Source: Rhopalosiphum padi
Taxonomy: Eukaryota > Arthropoda > Insecta > Hemiptera > Aphididae
DNA: 64,000 nt
Assembly (NCBI RefSeq): GCF_020882245.1
Contig: NC_083599.1
Location: 75,375,745 to 75,439,744 of the forward strand
Direction: 5' to 3'
Part shown: positions 46,038 to 54,295 of the stretch, piece after piece
Layout of the letters: each line of letters begins with the position of its first letter
How positions within the stretch are numbered: the first letter of the stretch is position 1
Notes under the pieces: model-generated
What the model saw: the letters and a program-made list of their open reading frames with translations, nothing else
Database searches by the model: none
Told to the model about the DNA's origin: nothing
Made by a program: the position numbers and the translations under genes

Positions 46038-48473
46038 TCAGTCTTCTTCGTCAGTTTCAGCTAACTCATCTCTAATTATTGATTTAAATGGGATTTCCAA
46101 GTATTCACTATGAAATTTATCTGGGATTGTTTTTTTGGTACATAATTGTTTAAGGTCATTGTATTTGGTTTCGGTTATTGGAAGTTTGGAGAAATATAAC
46201 TGTTTTGGTTCAACATTTTGTAGTTTGGATCTTAATCTATTCTTAGTAATACTTACATTTTTGTAATCTAAAATAATATTATTGTCATCATTGTGTTTAA
46301 AAGAGTAAGCTATCTTAAAATTATTAAGATACTCTTTATTAAAATATACTGTTCTAATCTTTTTAAATTTAACATCACAGCCATCTGTATCTGTTAATTT
46401 TGGTCGATTAAACATTGTTTTACATACTTCAGACCAATCTAAAAAGTCTGAATGATTTAATTCAACAGTATTATATGGACCAAATTTAGTTCTTGAATTT
46501 CTGATTATAGTAGGCCATTCAGAAGGAGCCCATACAGTTTTTCTTTTTAAATGTTTCTCAATACATGCATGCACAGAATCAACTGGCATGTATGTATGTC
46601 CTGGCAATAAATAATTAATCGTTAAACTGATAATATTTTTTGAAATTAATAAGAAATATCGCAACATAGACAAAACAACATGATTTTTATTTTGTCCAGG
46701 ACAGCTATCACAATAAAGTGCTATTTCTTGAAAAGTACCTGTTTCATCAATAGTTTTTAAATATTTAAATATAATGGAAGCAATTTCATTTGAGCCCCTT
46801 TTGCCATCAGGCTCAGACCACAGATAACAATGTCCATTTTTTGTATTACTTTCATAAATACTTAAGTTATAATATGCTAATTTTCTTGAATAAAATAATA
46901 GCATACTGTTGCCACATGGAGTGTTCAACACTTTTTGCAGATCAAAGCTGCAGCACAAAAATCCATTTTTTCCACTTCTCAGTTGGTCTTGCTTAAATAC
47001 TTCATGTGTGAATTTTTTTTCTGCTATGTGATGTTCATAATTAAGTATATCTTCAGCTGTTTTAGTTTCATTATTTGTAAATCCTTCACAAAAAGTGCAT
47101 TTATCTTTTTTTGGTACATGAATACCTATGTTATATTCAGTATTCCATCTTTTTTTAAATACACCACAGGATACTGATGGCTTGTTATTCAACTTACAGT
47201 CTTCAATATAAACTCTGTACACATGTTCCAAGCTATTAAAATCATTAGTAATATATTTTTTACTAGAGGAGCCTTTACAGTAGTGGGATGGGACAGCTGG
47301 TAACATTTGTATAAATCTGTCAACATTCCCAATTATGACATTAGCAGTTTTATTTTTTGATGGTTGCTTACCTCTATTGTCATGTTTAGAAACATAGAGA
47401 TCAATTTTGTTATCACGAGTATATCTTAGTAATTTTTCTGAAATGTCCAATGTACTAAGAATAAATTTCCTACATACTTCTTTTTCAACATTATCAACAG
47501 AGACAAAATAACGATAAGTACTAGAACGATTACTTGTATGTAAAACATAAGTCCTTTTAATGGGGACTTTTTCCATACAACTTAATAAATAGTCTCTTTT
47601 TCTATTATAATCATTAAGTTCATACCAATATTTATTAAATATAGCTAATCTTTCAGTTTCACTGATGGTTGCACATTCATTTTTACATTTTTTTTTAACC
47701 AAACAATCATTTTCCTTCATTTTTTTCTTTCTGACAACTTCAAAACTATTATCTTTCTTCATTTTTTTATAGCTTTCACCTATGGCACGGTTTTGTTTTT
47801 TATTTAAACGAATATCAATCTTTCTTTTTTTTTTACCAGACACTCCAACAATCAGATCTTCAAAAGATGGGACATTTATATCAACACCAGATATAATATT
47901 ATTATTGTCTATAGCATTATTAATATTTACATTCATTTCTGTCTCAGTAGTATTTATACTAATATTATGATCAATTTTATTTTCTAAAACAACCAACTCA
48001 TCAATGTTTTCAATATTAAGGTTTATATCAGACTCTCTAACAATTATATCTTCATCAGCTTCAGAAAAAGATGGGAGTGGGACATTTATATTATTAATAT
48101 TAGAAGTAATAATATTATTATTAGTATTATTTCCAATACCATTATTAATATTATTTAAATTAGTTTTTGTCCCATAAATAGTATTTATATCAATTCCATC
48201 TTCTAATAAAACAAACTCGTTAATATTATTGATATCTAGGTCGAATGTATAATTGTCGAGTTCGTTTAGAAAAGATTCATTGGCATTATTAACAGAATTA
48301 TTAAGATTTATATTCTTATTATTAGGTTCCTCATTAACAGTAATAATATCATTAGCTTGTTCATTGACAGTAATAATATTATTACTATGTTTTGCATTAT
48401 GGCCATATTGTGTACTAATACTAGTGTTACCTTTTAATGCCAATCGCATCAGCTTTAGGGTTCTTGAAGTCAT
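46038..48473 (-). CDS. Sola-like DDE transposase (copy 2), apparently intact
   Basis: An open frame of 811 aa starting MTSRTLKLMRLALKGN. The first ~220 residues are Asn-rich and acidic (many NNIN runs), then a Lys-rich segment with KKRKIDIRLNKKQNRAIG. The conserved core has PSHYCKGSSSKKYI, a CTFC pair, SFDLQKVL, LYCDSCPGQNKN and PGHTYMPVDSVHACIEK, the probable acidic catalytic residues of an RNase-H fold. Core motifs match the 28,496-31,006 protein one for one. The frame is free of stops and the element ends match, so it may be active. Confidence 0.8.
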   Translation of the reverse strand: MTSRTLKLMRLALKGNTSISTQYGHNAKHSNNIITVNEQANDIITVNEEPNNKNINLNNSVNNANESFLNELDNYTFDLDINNINEFVLLEDGIDINTIYGTKTNLNNINNGIGNNTNNNIITSNINNINVPLPSFSEADEDIIVRESDINLNIENIDELVVLENKIDHNISINTTETEMNVNINNAIDNNNIISGVDINVPSFEDLIVGVSGKKKRKIDIRLNKKQNRAIGESYKKMKKDNSFEVVRKKKMKENDCLVKKKCKNECATISETERLAIFNKYWYELNDYNRKRDYLLSCMEKVPIKRTYVLHTSNRSSTYRYFVSVDNVEKEVCRKFILSTLDISEKLLRYTRDNKIDLYVSKHDNRGKQPSKNKTANVIIGNVDRFIQMLPAVPSHYCKGSSSKKYITNDFNSLEHVYRVYIEDCKLNNKPSVSCGVFKKRWNTEYNIGIHVPKKDKCTFCEGFTNNETKTAEDILNYEHHIAEKKFTHEVFKQDQLRSGKNGFLCCSFDLQKVLNTPCGNSMLLFYSRKLAYYNLSIYESNTKNGHCYLWSEPDGKRGSNEIASIIFKYLKTIDETGTFQEIALYCDSCPGQNKNHVVLSMLRYFLLISKNIISLTINYLLPGHTYMPVDSVHACIEKHLKRKTVWAPSEWPTIIRNSRTKFGPYNTVELNHSDFLDWSEVCKTMFNRPKLTDTDGCDVKFKKIRTVYFNKEYLNNFKIAYSFKHNDDNNIILDYKNVSITKNRLRSKLQNVEPKQLYFSKLPITETKYNDLKQLCTKKTIPDKFHSEYLEIPFKSIIRDELAETDEED

Positions 48474-49389
48474 GATGAAATTAATTAAAATATAACAAAC
48501 ACGAAACTGACCAAAACGTAGTGCAACTATGCAACAATGACAAATCTATTTTGTCATGTGTTCTGTGCAGTTCACTGTGTATACTGTATTGTGTAACATT
48601 AATTAATACGACCATTACGACCATTGATTATAAATACTAGGTTAGGTTAGATATTTTAATATTTATAATCAATGACAGGGAGTATACATGATTATTAAGA
48701 ACTTATTATAAGTTATTAATAATCGTGAACGTAAACAACAACTGTCCGACAAACGGACAAACCGACAGACGAAGTGATAAATTATATTTATCATAATAAT
48801 ATTATTTAAGCGGGAACTCCTATGATAACAGAATAACAACAGACTGCCATGATAATAATGGGATCAATTGACGTTTAGATAATATAAATAATATATTATT
48901 ATTGTATATTGATAATAAATTAATTACACAACATAAACAGTTGAATACTAACAAGTAAAAGTATAAATACTGTAAATTCTAAATTGTTACCCAATAAATA
49001 TATAATATTTGTGTGGAGAACGCCCTTTTTACAAAATCATATTTTACTTTTATTTTATTAAAAGGGCGCCTCCAATCAGTATAATTGTTATCAGTTAGAC
49101 ACATTTCTTATCCAATGAACGACGTTTTTACAGTTTATGCGTATAATTTTTCTGAAAATTTTGATACCAAAAAGTCGGTTTTCGATTTTTTGAGGGTTAC
49201 GCCCTTTTTACAAAACACCGTCGATTTAATTTTTGTTCATGTGGTATCGTTATATTTTCATTTGTAATAATATTATTTTCTTTTTCATTATAATTTATGC
49301 TGGCAATATAATTGATTTTTGTATGTTTATTGGTAATATTATTTTTGTTATAATCGTACCAGAGTTTGTTCATTTGTATTGTATTATTT

Positions 49390-49870
49390 TTAATCTATAT
49401 GTTTTTAATTTTTATTTTTAAAATCGATTATTACGTTATTATTGATATTAAAATCATTTCCCAAGAGCAGTTTGCAATGTAATCCTTCAATTACATATGC
49501 GTTTATATGATAATAGTCATTTTTTATTTTTATTGTTATCTCAGTTCTACCTATTTGCTTTAGTTCCGTATTATCTGCACCAGTTATTATGATGTTGTCT
49601 TTAGTGTTAATAACTAATAAGTTGCTTATTTTTTGTTAACGAAAAGTCTATACAAGAAAGATTTGACCCTGTGTCTAATATAGCATATTTTTCATTTCCC
49701 TCAAATTCCACTATCATTGATAATACTCTTTGTCCACATTCTGTATTTATTATTGTGTTGTCGTGATTTTTGTTTTTATTTTCTACGAAGTTTTGATTTG
49801 ATAAATTATTTGGATGTTCGTTTAAGTAGTCAGTCCTTGGATTTAAGCATTTACGAACGTATAATAACAA
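49390..49870 (-). pseudogene. Retrotransposon aspartic protease fragment
   Basis: The minus-strand frame 49,607-49,870 contains YAILDTGSNLSCID, the DTGS catalytic motif of retropepsins. After a 1-nt shift near 49,620, the next frame continues with NIITGADNTELKQIGRTEI and LHCKLLLGNDFN (the LLGNDF motif), about to 49,430. Neither gag nor reverse transcriptase is present, so this is a scrap of a Ty3-like gag-pol. It may come from a relative of the 38.85-kb element. It abuts the start of the adintovirus-like block. Confidence 0.75.
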
Positions 49871-49879
49871 TATATCAAT

Positions 49880-50382
49880 ATGTCGATCTCATTTTTCGAC
49901 GATATTCCCAACACACGATGCGTGGTAAGTTTTCAACTATCATTTTATATCGCTCTATTTAAATTAAAATTTATTTTAATTTTAGTCACCTGATTTATTC
50001 CCGAAATCGTACGATCTACACGGTTACACACTACGTGTAGCCGGGCCAGGAGAACCCGCCGTCAATAATTCGCTCGGGTTTCAAGCAGGACAGCGATTTC
50101 CGTGGGAATCACCAGATTCGAGATCATCATCTTCTGTACTAAACCTGATATCTGGTCAATTCCTCAGCGGTGAAGAAATATTAAGCAAGTCTTAATTTAT
50201 ATATATATATAATACAATTACTAAAAATTAAATCGTGTGTCATATTTTCAGACGACGCGCAGACATTTCATATGAGCTGCGACTATCAGTGGGATGCCAG
50301 CCCTCCTAAAGAAAAGATGCATTGGAAGAAAATAATGTTACTGAAATTCGACCTTAAAATGTATATACATAATATTATGTAA
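49880..50382 (+). CDS. ~124-aa protein of adintovirus-like element, three exons, one GC-AG intron
   Basis: Exon 1 is 49880-49924 (MSISFFDDIPNTRCV). Exon 2 is 49986-50184, after acceptor attttag. Exon 3 is 50252-50382, after catattttcag. The second intron begins GCAAGT rather than GT. Only this donor keeps the frame that ends in the tail EKMHWKKI, shared with the gene fragment at 1-90; the nearby GT four bases downstream gives an early stop. The product (124 aa) is polar with an SPDLFPKSYDLHGYT segment. No known family. A TCAGTCC initiator lies at 49,830-49,836. It converges on the ~100-aa gene at 50,700, as at the window start. Confidence 0.6.
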
Positions 50383-50699
50383 ATAAAATATTATTATATA
50401 CTAAATTAAAACCTCTTATTTTGACGAAACTATTTATATTATTCAACTTGTTAAATTATGATGTATAAAAGGATTGACCTTATAATAATTATTAAATAAT
50501 ATATTTTTTAAAACCGACTCATTGCTCGGACAAAATAATTATATAACTTGTTAAATGCATATAATTATATTAAACGCTCCTTATAACTATAGGATCTAGA
50601 TAAAATTAAAATAAAAACATATTTTTAAATTTTTTTATTAAAAACAAGACATAAAAATTTTTTTTTAAAGTTACATTAGACATCACACGAAAAACGAGC
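50383..50699. other. Intergenic 3' region between convergent genes
   Basis: A+T-rich DNA holding AATAAA-type signals for both strands (AAATAAAATA just past 50,382 on the plus strand; TTTATT words near 50,635 for the minus-strand gene). No gene seen. Confidence 0.5.
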
Positions 50700-51005
50700 T
50701 TAAGCGGGTACGAATGTAATTATAAAGCTTCTTTTACTCATCCCCCGAAAAATGAGGTTTACCGGATCAGCCTCATGTTGATTGTACCGTTGTATTTCAT
50801 CATTTGGCAATTGCACCGACTTGGGGAGAAATACATTAATTATCCCACCGACAGTCGGATCTTGTAAGACGCACGCCACAGCCGTTCCAAATTTCGTCTC
50901 CGCATTATCCATCGATTGTACCCGGTATTCGATGTCCTTTGTCAGCTCCCCGATAGATAGATTCAACACGTTCGTCTGCCGCTGGAGCGAATTTAAAACA
51001 TCCAT
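50700..51005 (-). CDS. ~100-aa conserved small protein of adintovirus-like element (copy B)
   Basis: A 101-aa frame starting MDVLNSLQRQTNVLNLSIGE. It has the family landmarks DIEYRVQSM, TKFGTAVACVLQD, GGIINVFLPKSV and VNLIFRGMSKRSFIITF. The ATG is 6 bp after a ttctgttcacag acceptor. It is intact, and its full-length match to copy A (about half the residues identical by eye) despite surrounding decay argues for past protein-level selection. The next gene on the minus strand upstream is a partial tandem duplicate (copy C). Function unknown; a nucleic-acid-binding or virion role would fit such elements but is not shown. Confidence 0.7.
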   Translation of the reverse strand: MDVLNSLQRQTNVLNLSIGELTKDIEYRVQSMDNAETKFGTAVACVLQDPTVGGIINVFLPKSVQLPNDEIQRYNQHEADPVNLIFRGMSKRSFIITFVPA

Positions 51006-51478
51006 AATTAACTGTGAACAGAAAAAATAAACGTTAGAAAAAAAGTAAATTATTTAAATTAATTGAATTAACTCACTTTTTTAATTAGACGACGTGTGTG
51101 AAGAGTCGTGTGATGAAGTCGTCTTGATATGGTTGAATGATGATGAATGCAGAACTAAAAAAAATATCGTCTGTTAATTTTATATAAAATATAAAAATTC
51201 TCCACTGACATTAGACTTTAACAAGACATTAGTCCCGTGTAATACGTCGGCATATAATGATAATAATTAAATAAAACTCACTTTATTCGTATGGAGGCGT
51301 TGTAATATTTATATTTTGAACTGGCGAGCGATGATATCTGGAGAGGTCTGTTTAGTGCTGTAGAGAAAATAGGACTGATTCAATATTGAGCGGACAGCGG
51401 ACAAGTGTCCAAAATTATTGCCATCGACGGTCACCCCCACCTACACCGTTTAGCGTGCGCAATATTGAGCGGGTACAC
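51006..51478 (-). promoter_or_regulatory. Leader exons, introns and promoter of copy B
   Basis: Candidate initiator TCAGTCC at 51,372-51,378 (minus). Leader exon 1 about 51,282-51,376, donor gtgagttt; leader exon 2 51,077-51,163, between acceptor ttttttttag and donor gtgagtta; then the coding exon from 51,011. Upstream lies CACCCCCACC and two copies of AATATTGAGCGG (about 51,382 and 51,461 on the plus strand). The same arrangement recurs at copy C. Confidence 0.6.
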
Positions 51479-51503
51479 CCATTGATGTACAGACATGTGT
51501 AAA

Positions 51504-51725
51504 TTACAGTGAAAAAGGCCGATCTCCGGGCGGATTTATTGGTAGAAATACGTTGATCACCCCGCCGCCACTATCGTGCTCGCGCAAGACGCACGAAACT
51601 GCCGGACCGAATTTGGTGTCCACGCCCTTCATGGACTGGACGGGGTATTCAACATCTTTCATCAAATCTCCGATAGAGAGATTTAGAATGTTCGTCTGCT
51701 GTTTTAAATTTTTCAGGAATGCCAT
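51504..51725 (-). pseudogene. ~100-aa family, copy C, C-terminally truncated
   Basis: The 73-aa frame matches the family to the FLP of INVFLP (about residue 61), then runs into unrelated residues (INPPGDRPFSL) and a stop. The last ~40 residues are missing, where the tandem duplicate joins copy B's upstream region. The start and 3' splice site (ttctgttctcag, 5 bp before the ATG) are preserved. The remaining part is as conserved as copy B (LSIGDLMKDVEYPVQSM, TKFGPAVSCVL). Confidence 0.7.
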
Positions 51726-52318
51726 TGTTACTGAGAACAGAAAAAATAAATGTTAGATAAAAAATAAATTGTCTAAACGCAAGCATATACGCGTACTTTT
51801 ATGTGTAAATAGTTATTTTTATTATTTTTTTAAAAAAAATATCTCATTATTTTATTAGAGTAAAAATTAACTCACTTTTAGTATGTATTATGTCTAAGAC
51901 GATGAAGAAGAAGATGATCACTGATAATATCGTAGACGTCTAAGTTGAGCTAAATTTTAAAAAATATCGACTATTAATATCAAATAAAAATGATGCTTAA
52001 TTATATTATATTATATAATTATTTAATTAATTAAATTAACTCCGCTTATATTTTCAAAATTATAGTCATAACTATACGACTGCATATAATAATAATTATT
52101 ATTAAATAAAACTCACTTTATTCGAACGGAGATGTTGATTTAGAGCTTAGACTGTTGCTTGACGGATAAATGTTAGTGCGAAAGGACTGTTTTGTGCTGG
52201 CTAGTATATTAGACTGATTTAAAATTCACTGGTCGACGGACAGGCGTCCAAAATTATCATCACTAGACACCACCCCCACCGATATCGATCGGTGCGCGTA
52301 ATATTGAGCGGGTATAGC
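51726..52318 (-). promoter_or_regulatory. Leader exons, introns and promoter of copy C
   Basis: Initiator TCAGTCT at about 52,211-52,217; leader exon 1 about 52,117-52,215 (donor gtgagttt); leader exon 2 51,876-51,949 (acceptor aaatttag, donor gtgagtta); coding exon from 51,730. Upstream CACCCCCACC and GCGTAATATTGAGCGGGTA (about 52,293-52,313) match copy B, so the duplicated unit of about 0.8 kb includes gene, leader and promoter. Confidence 0.6.
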
Positions 52319-52477
52319 GATAGCGGATCTTGCGCGTTGTAATCGGAATGCGCCGCTTCGACCACGCGCGACTGACGGGTTGACCTTTTCCGTCAGATGA
52401 TGGTATTTTACACCCCGCCCGTAGGGTGGCTAACGAATACGATTGTATTAAAAACTCGACATTCGTAGGCATTATAT

Positions 52478-52512
<35 letters not shown>

Positions 52513-52769
52513 AGATAATAATAATAATATCGTGTATACAGAAACGAAATTATATTATTCTACGAATTATTTTAAAAAATCGTATTATGGAATGCGAGGT
52601 CGTTTGTGTGACTCTGACCAACCGTCAATCCCAGATGCGGAGTATATACATGTTATTCACACGCACACAGATATATGCGTAATAAAACTATTTACACGAT
52701 TATATAATATAATATACATTTATTTCAGAAATATTATATACAATGATTAAATAATATAACACATTATTT
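52319..52769. other. Noncoding spacer with (TA)n
   Basis: A G+C-richer part (to about 52,430) leads into a (TA)n run at 52,481-52,510 and A+T-rich DNA. Short open frames here have no family features. It ends at the stop codon of the 163-aa gene. Confidence 0.5.
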
Positions 52770-53261
52770 TTACATATTATTTTTAAACCATTTAAGCAAT
52801 GCGAAAACTCGATTATAATATGTACATTGTGCACTATCTAAATTCATATGGTATAAACAGCACGGTTGTATATTTTTGCCCGGTCCCGCGTGTAGCTGGT
52901 CGAGTCGCGGACAGTCCAAATCCGCGTCCATCTCGATGATTTCGACATTGGGAATGAAGTCTTGAATGATCTGGCGTTTTTCCTCGCCTTTCACGTAAAT
53001 GCAATCGAAATGTAACGATTTTAAAATCTTTCCTATTTCCGAATATTCAACGTCCCCGCAAACCGACCACAGTTGATGGTAATTGCGATACAACCACATG
53101 TTGACAGAATTGACTTTTGACGTATTTTCGCGCGTTCTAATATGTTTAAAAATCCAGTGTTGACTGGCAAGGCCCTCCAAGTCCACTACCGACATTTCTT
53201 TTATCAAATATTTCGAGTCCGACCCTAGCACACACTGAATATCTAGAATAGCTGACGACAT
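52770..53261 (-). CDS. 163-aa conserved hypothetical protein of adintovirus-like element
   Basis: An intact frame starting MSSAILDIQCVLGSDSKYLI. It is rich in conserved-looking motifs: IKEMSVVD near residue 23, WLYRNYHQLWSVCGDVEY near 56, YVKGEEKRQII near 88, a CPRL around 119, and a C-terminal C...H...C arrangement ending YYNRVFALLKWF. From memory this type recurs next to Polinton/adintovirus-like integrases in insects, but I know no function. The early LDIQ and later acidic residues could belong to an RNase-H-like or nuclease fold; that is a guess. It is followed 49 bp later by the coiled-coil gene on the same strand. Confidence 0.65.
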   Translation of the reverse strand: MSSAILDIQCVLGSDSKYLIKEMSVVDLEGLASQHWIFKHIRTRENTSKVNSVNMWLYRNYHQLWSVCGDVEYSEIGKILKSLHFDCIYVKGEEKRQIIQDFIPNVEIIEMDADLDCPRLDQLHAGPGKNIQPCCLYHMNLDSAQCTYYNRVFALLKWFKNNM

Positions 53262-53310
53262 TATTCACGCGTTTTGCACTTGCTATATTATAATATATAG
53301 ATATATAATA

Positions 53311-53715
53311 TCATAACGTCTTACTAGCGGTAGTCTTCGATGAATACTGATATTTATCGATTTTATCCTCGAGTATAACTATCCTATCGTGTGCGTGCGC
53401 CAAGTTAGTTTTCAAATTCACGATGTCATTATTAGCAATCTCTACTGTTTCGATTAGAATTTCAACTTTATTGTCGTTTTCCGAAAAATATTTATCGAGA
53501 GACTGTACGAGTGTCGAGATTTTTTTCTCGTTTGCGTCAATTATATTATTATGCACAGCTAGCTCTTTTGTAAAATTTCCACCGACTACAGTGATTTTAC
53601 CGTCGATTATCTCGATTAAATCGACGTGTAAGGCGAGCTCTTTTTCGAATTTTTCCTCCATATCCGCGATGGCTTTATTCGACCGGCTGGCCGGTGAACC
53701 TCCAAACGCGTCCAT
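53311..53715 (-). CDS. 134-aa coiled-coil protein of adintovirus-like element
   Basis: An intact frame starting MDAFGGSPASRSNKAIADME. From residue 15 to about 120 it shows heptad spacing of hydrophobics (ELALHVDLIEIIDGKI, ELAVHNNIIDANEKKI, IVNLKTNLAHAHDRIVILED), so it is almost entirely coiled coil. Two ~30-residue units (ELALHVDLIE / ELAVHNNIID) look like internal repeats. It could be a fibre-, scaffold- or attachment-type structural protein; the sequence alone does not decide. It ends the row of minus-strand genes after the integrase, with a 20-bp gap. Confidence 0.6.
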   Translation of the reverse strand: MDAFGGSPASRSNKAIADMEEKFEKELALHVDLIEIIDGKITVVGGNFTKELAVHNNIIDANEKKISTLVQSLDKYFSENDNKVEILIETVEIANNDIVNLKTNLAHAHDRIVILEDKIDKYQYSSKTTASKTL

Positions 53716-54295
53716 CGTACCGCGGTAACTGTGCTTATATTTTTAAATCGGCCTTATTTATCCAACTATTATGCTCGTCCGTAAAGCCTAACCATCGAAC
53801 GAATACACGGCGACCCTTTGTGCGAATTACTTTTTCCACCAGATAGTCGTCGGGGTACATAGTCCTACGTATTTTTTCGGCGTAAAAACCGCCAGCTATC
53901 GGACTGCCCGTATAATCTTCGAGGATAAATGTTGCCGGCGTAGTCTTATTCACTTTAATAATAGTAAATATTTCCGTAGACCAATTGGGTAAATATCCTT
54001 TGGTGAAAACACCCTTGTACACGCTAATGCGGACTTTATCACCGACGCTAAATTTTATTTTCCCCGTTTTTCCAACGTCGTATTTTAGTTTTACCCGCAA
54101 CGGGCGGGCGTCGGCCTGCATCGGCGTCATACCGATCGTTCTATGCATCGAATTATTATAGTCGTCAACTAAAGCGGGTAAAATCGTGATCCAAACGTGC
54201 GAGCCTCTGCTAGTGAATTCTCTAAACATACGAGCTTTAATCGTGCGGTTGACCCTTTCTATTATCGATGCTTTGAGCACGCTGAAAGTACTATA

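Larger units (their letters stand above)
45195..49223 (-). mobile_element. Sola-like DNA transposon 2
   Basis: Inverted ends over about 33 bp: left CGACGGTGTTTTGTAGAAAG, right read inward CGACGGTGTTTTGTAAAAAG, both continuing GGCGTAACCCTCA. ATTT flanks both sides (45191-45194 and 49224-49227), a 4-bp target duplication. Like the element at 27,617 the termini start with CG. AAGGGC/GCCCTTTT words recur in both subterminal regions. One intact transposase gene (46,038-48,473). Confidence 0.88.

Noticed and set aside
45397..49080. Other candidate ends for the second Sola-like element (GAGGGTTAAGCCC at 45,410; AAAGGGCGCCTCC at 49,068)
   Set aside because: These are subterminal repeats. The pair at 45,195 and 49,223 gives a long inverted match and a 4-bp duplication.
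50185..50251. GT donor at 50,189 for the last intron of the 49,880 gene
   Set aside because: It leads to a stop after about 18 codons and loses the tail shared with positions 1-90.
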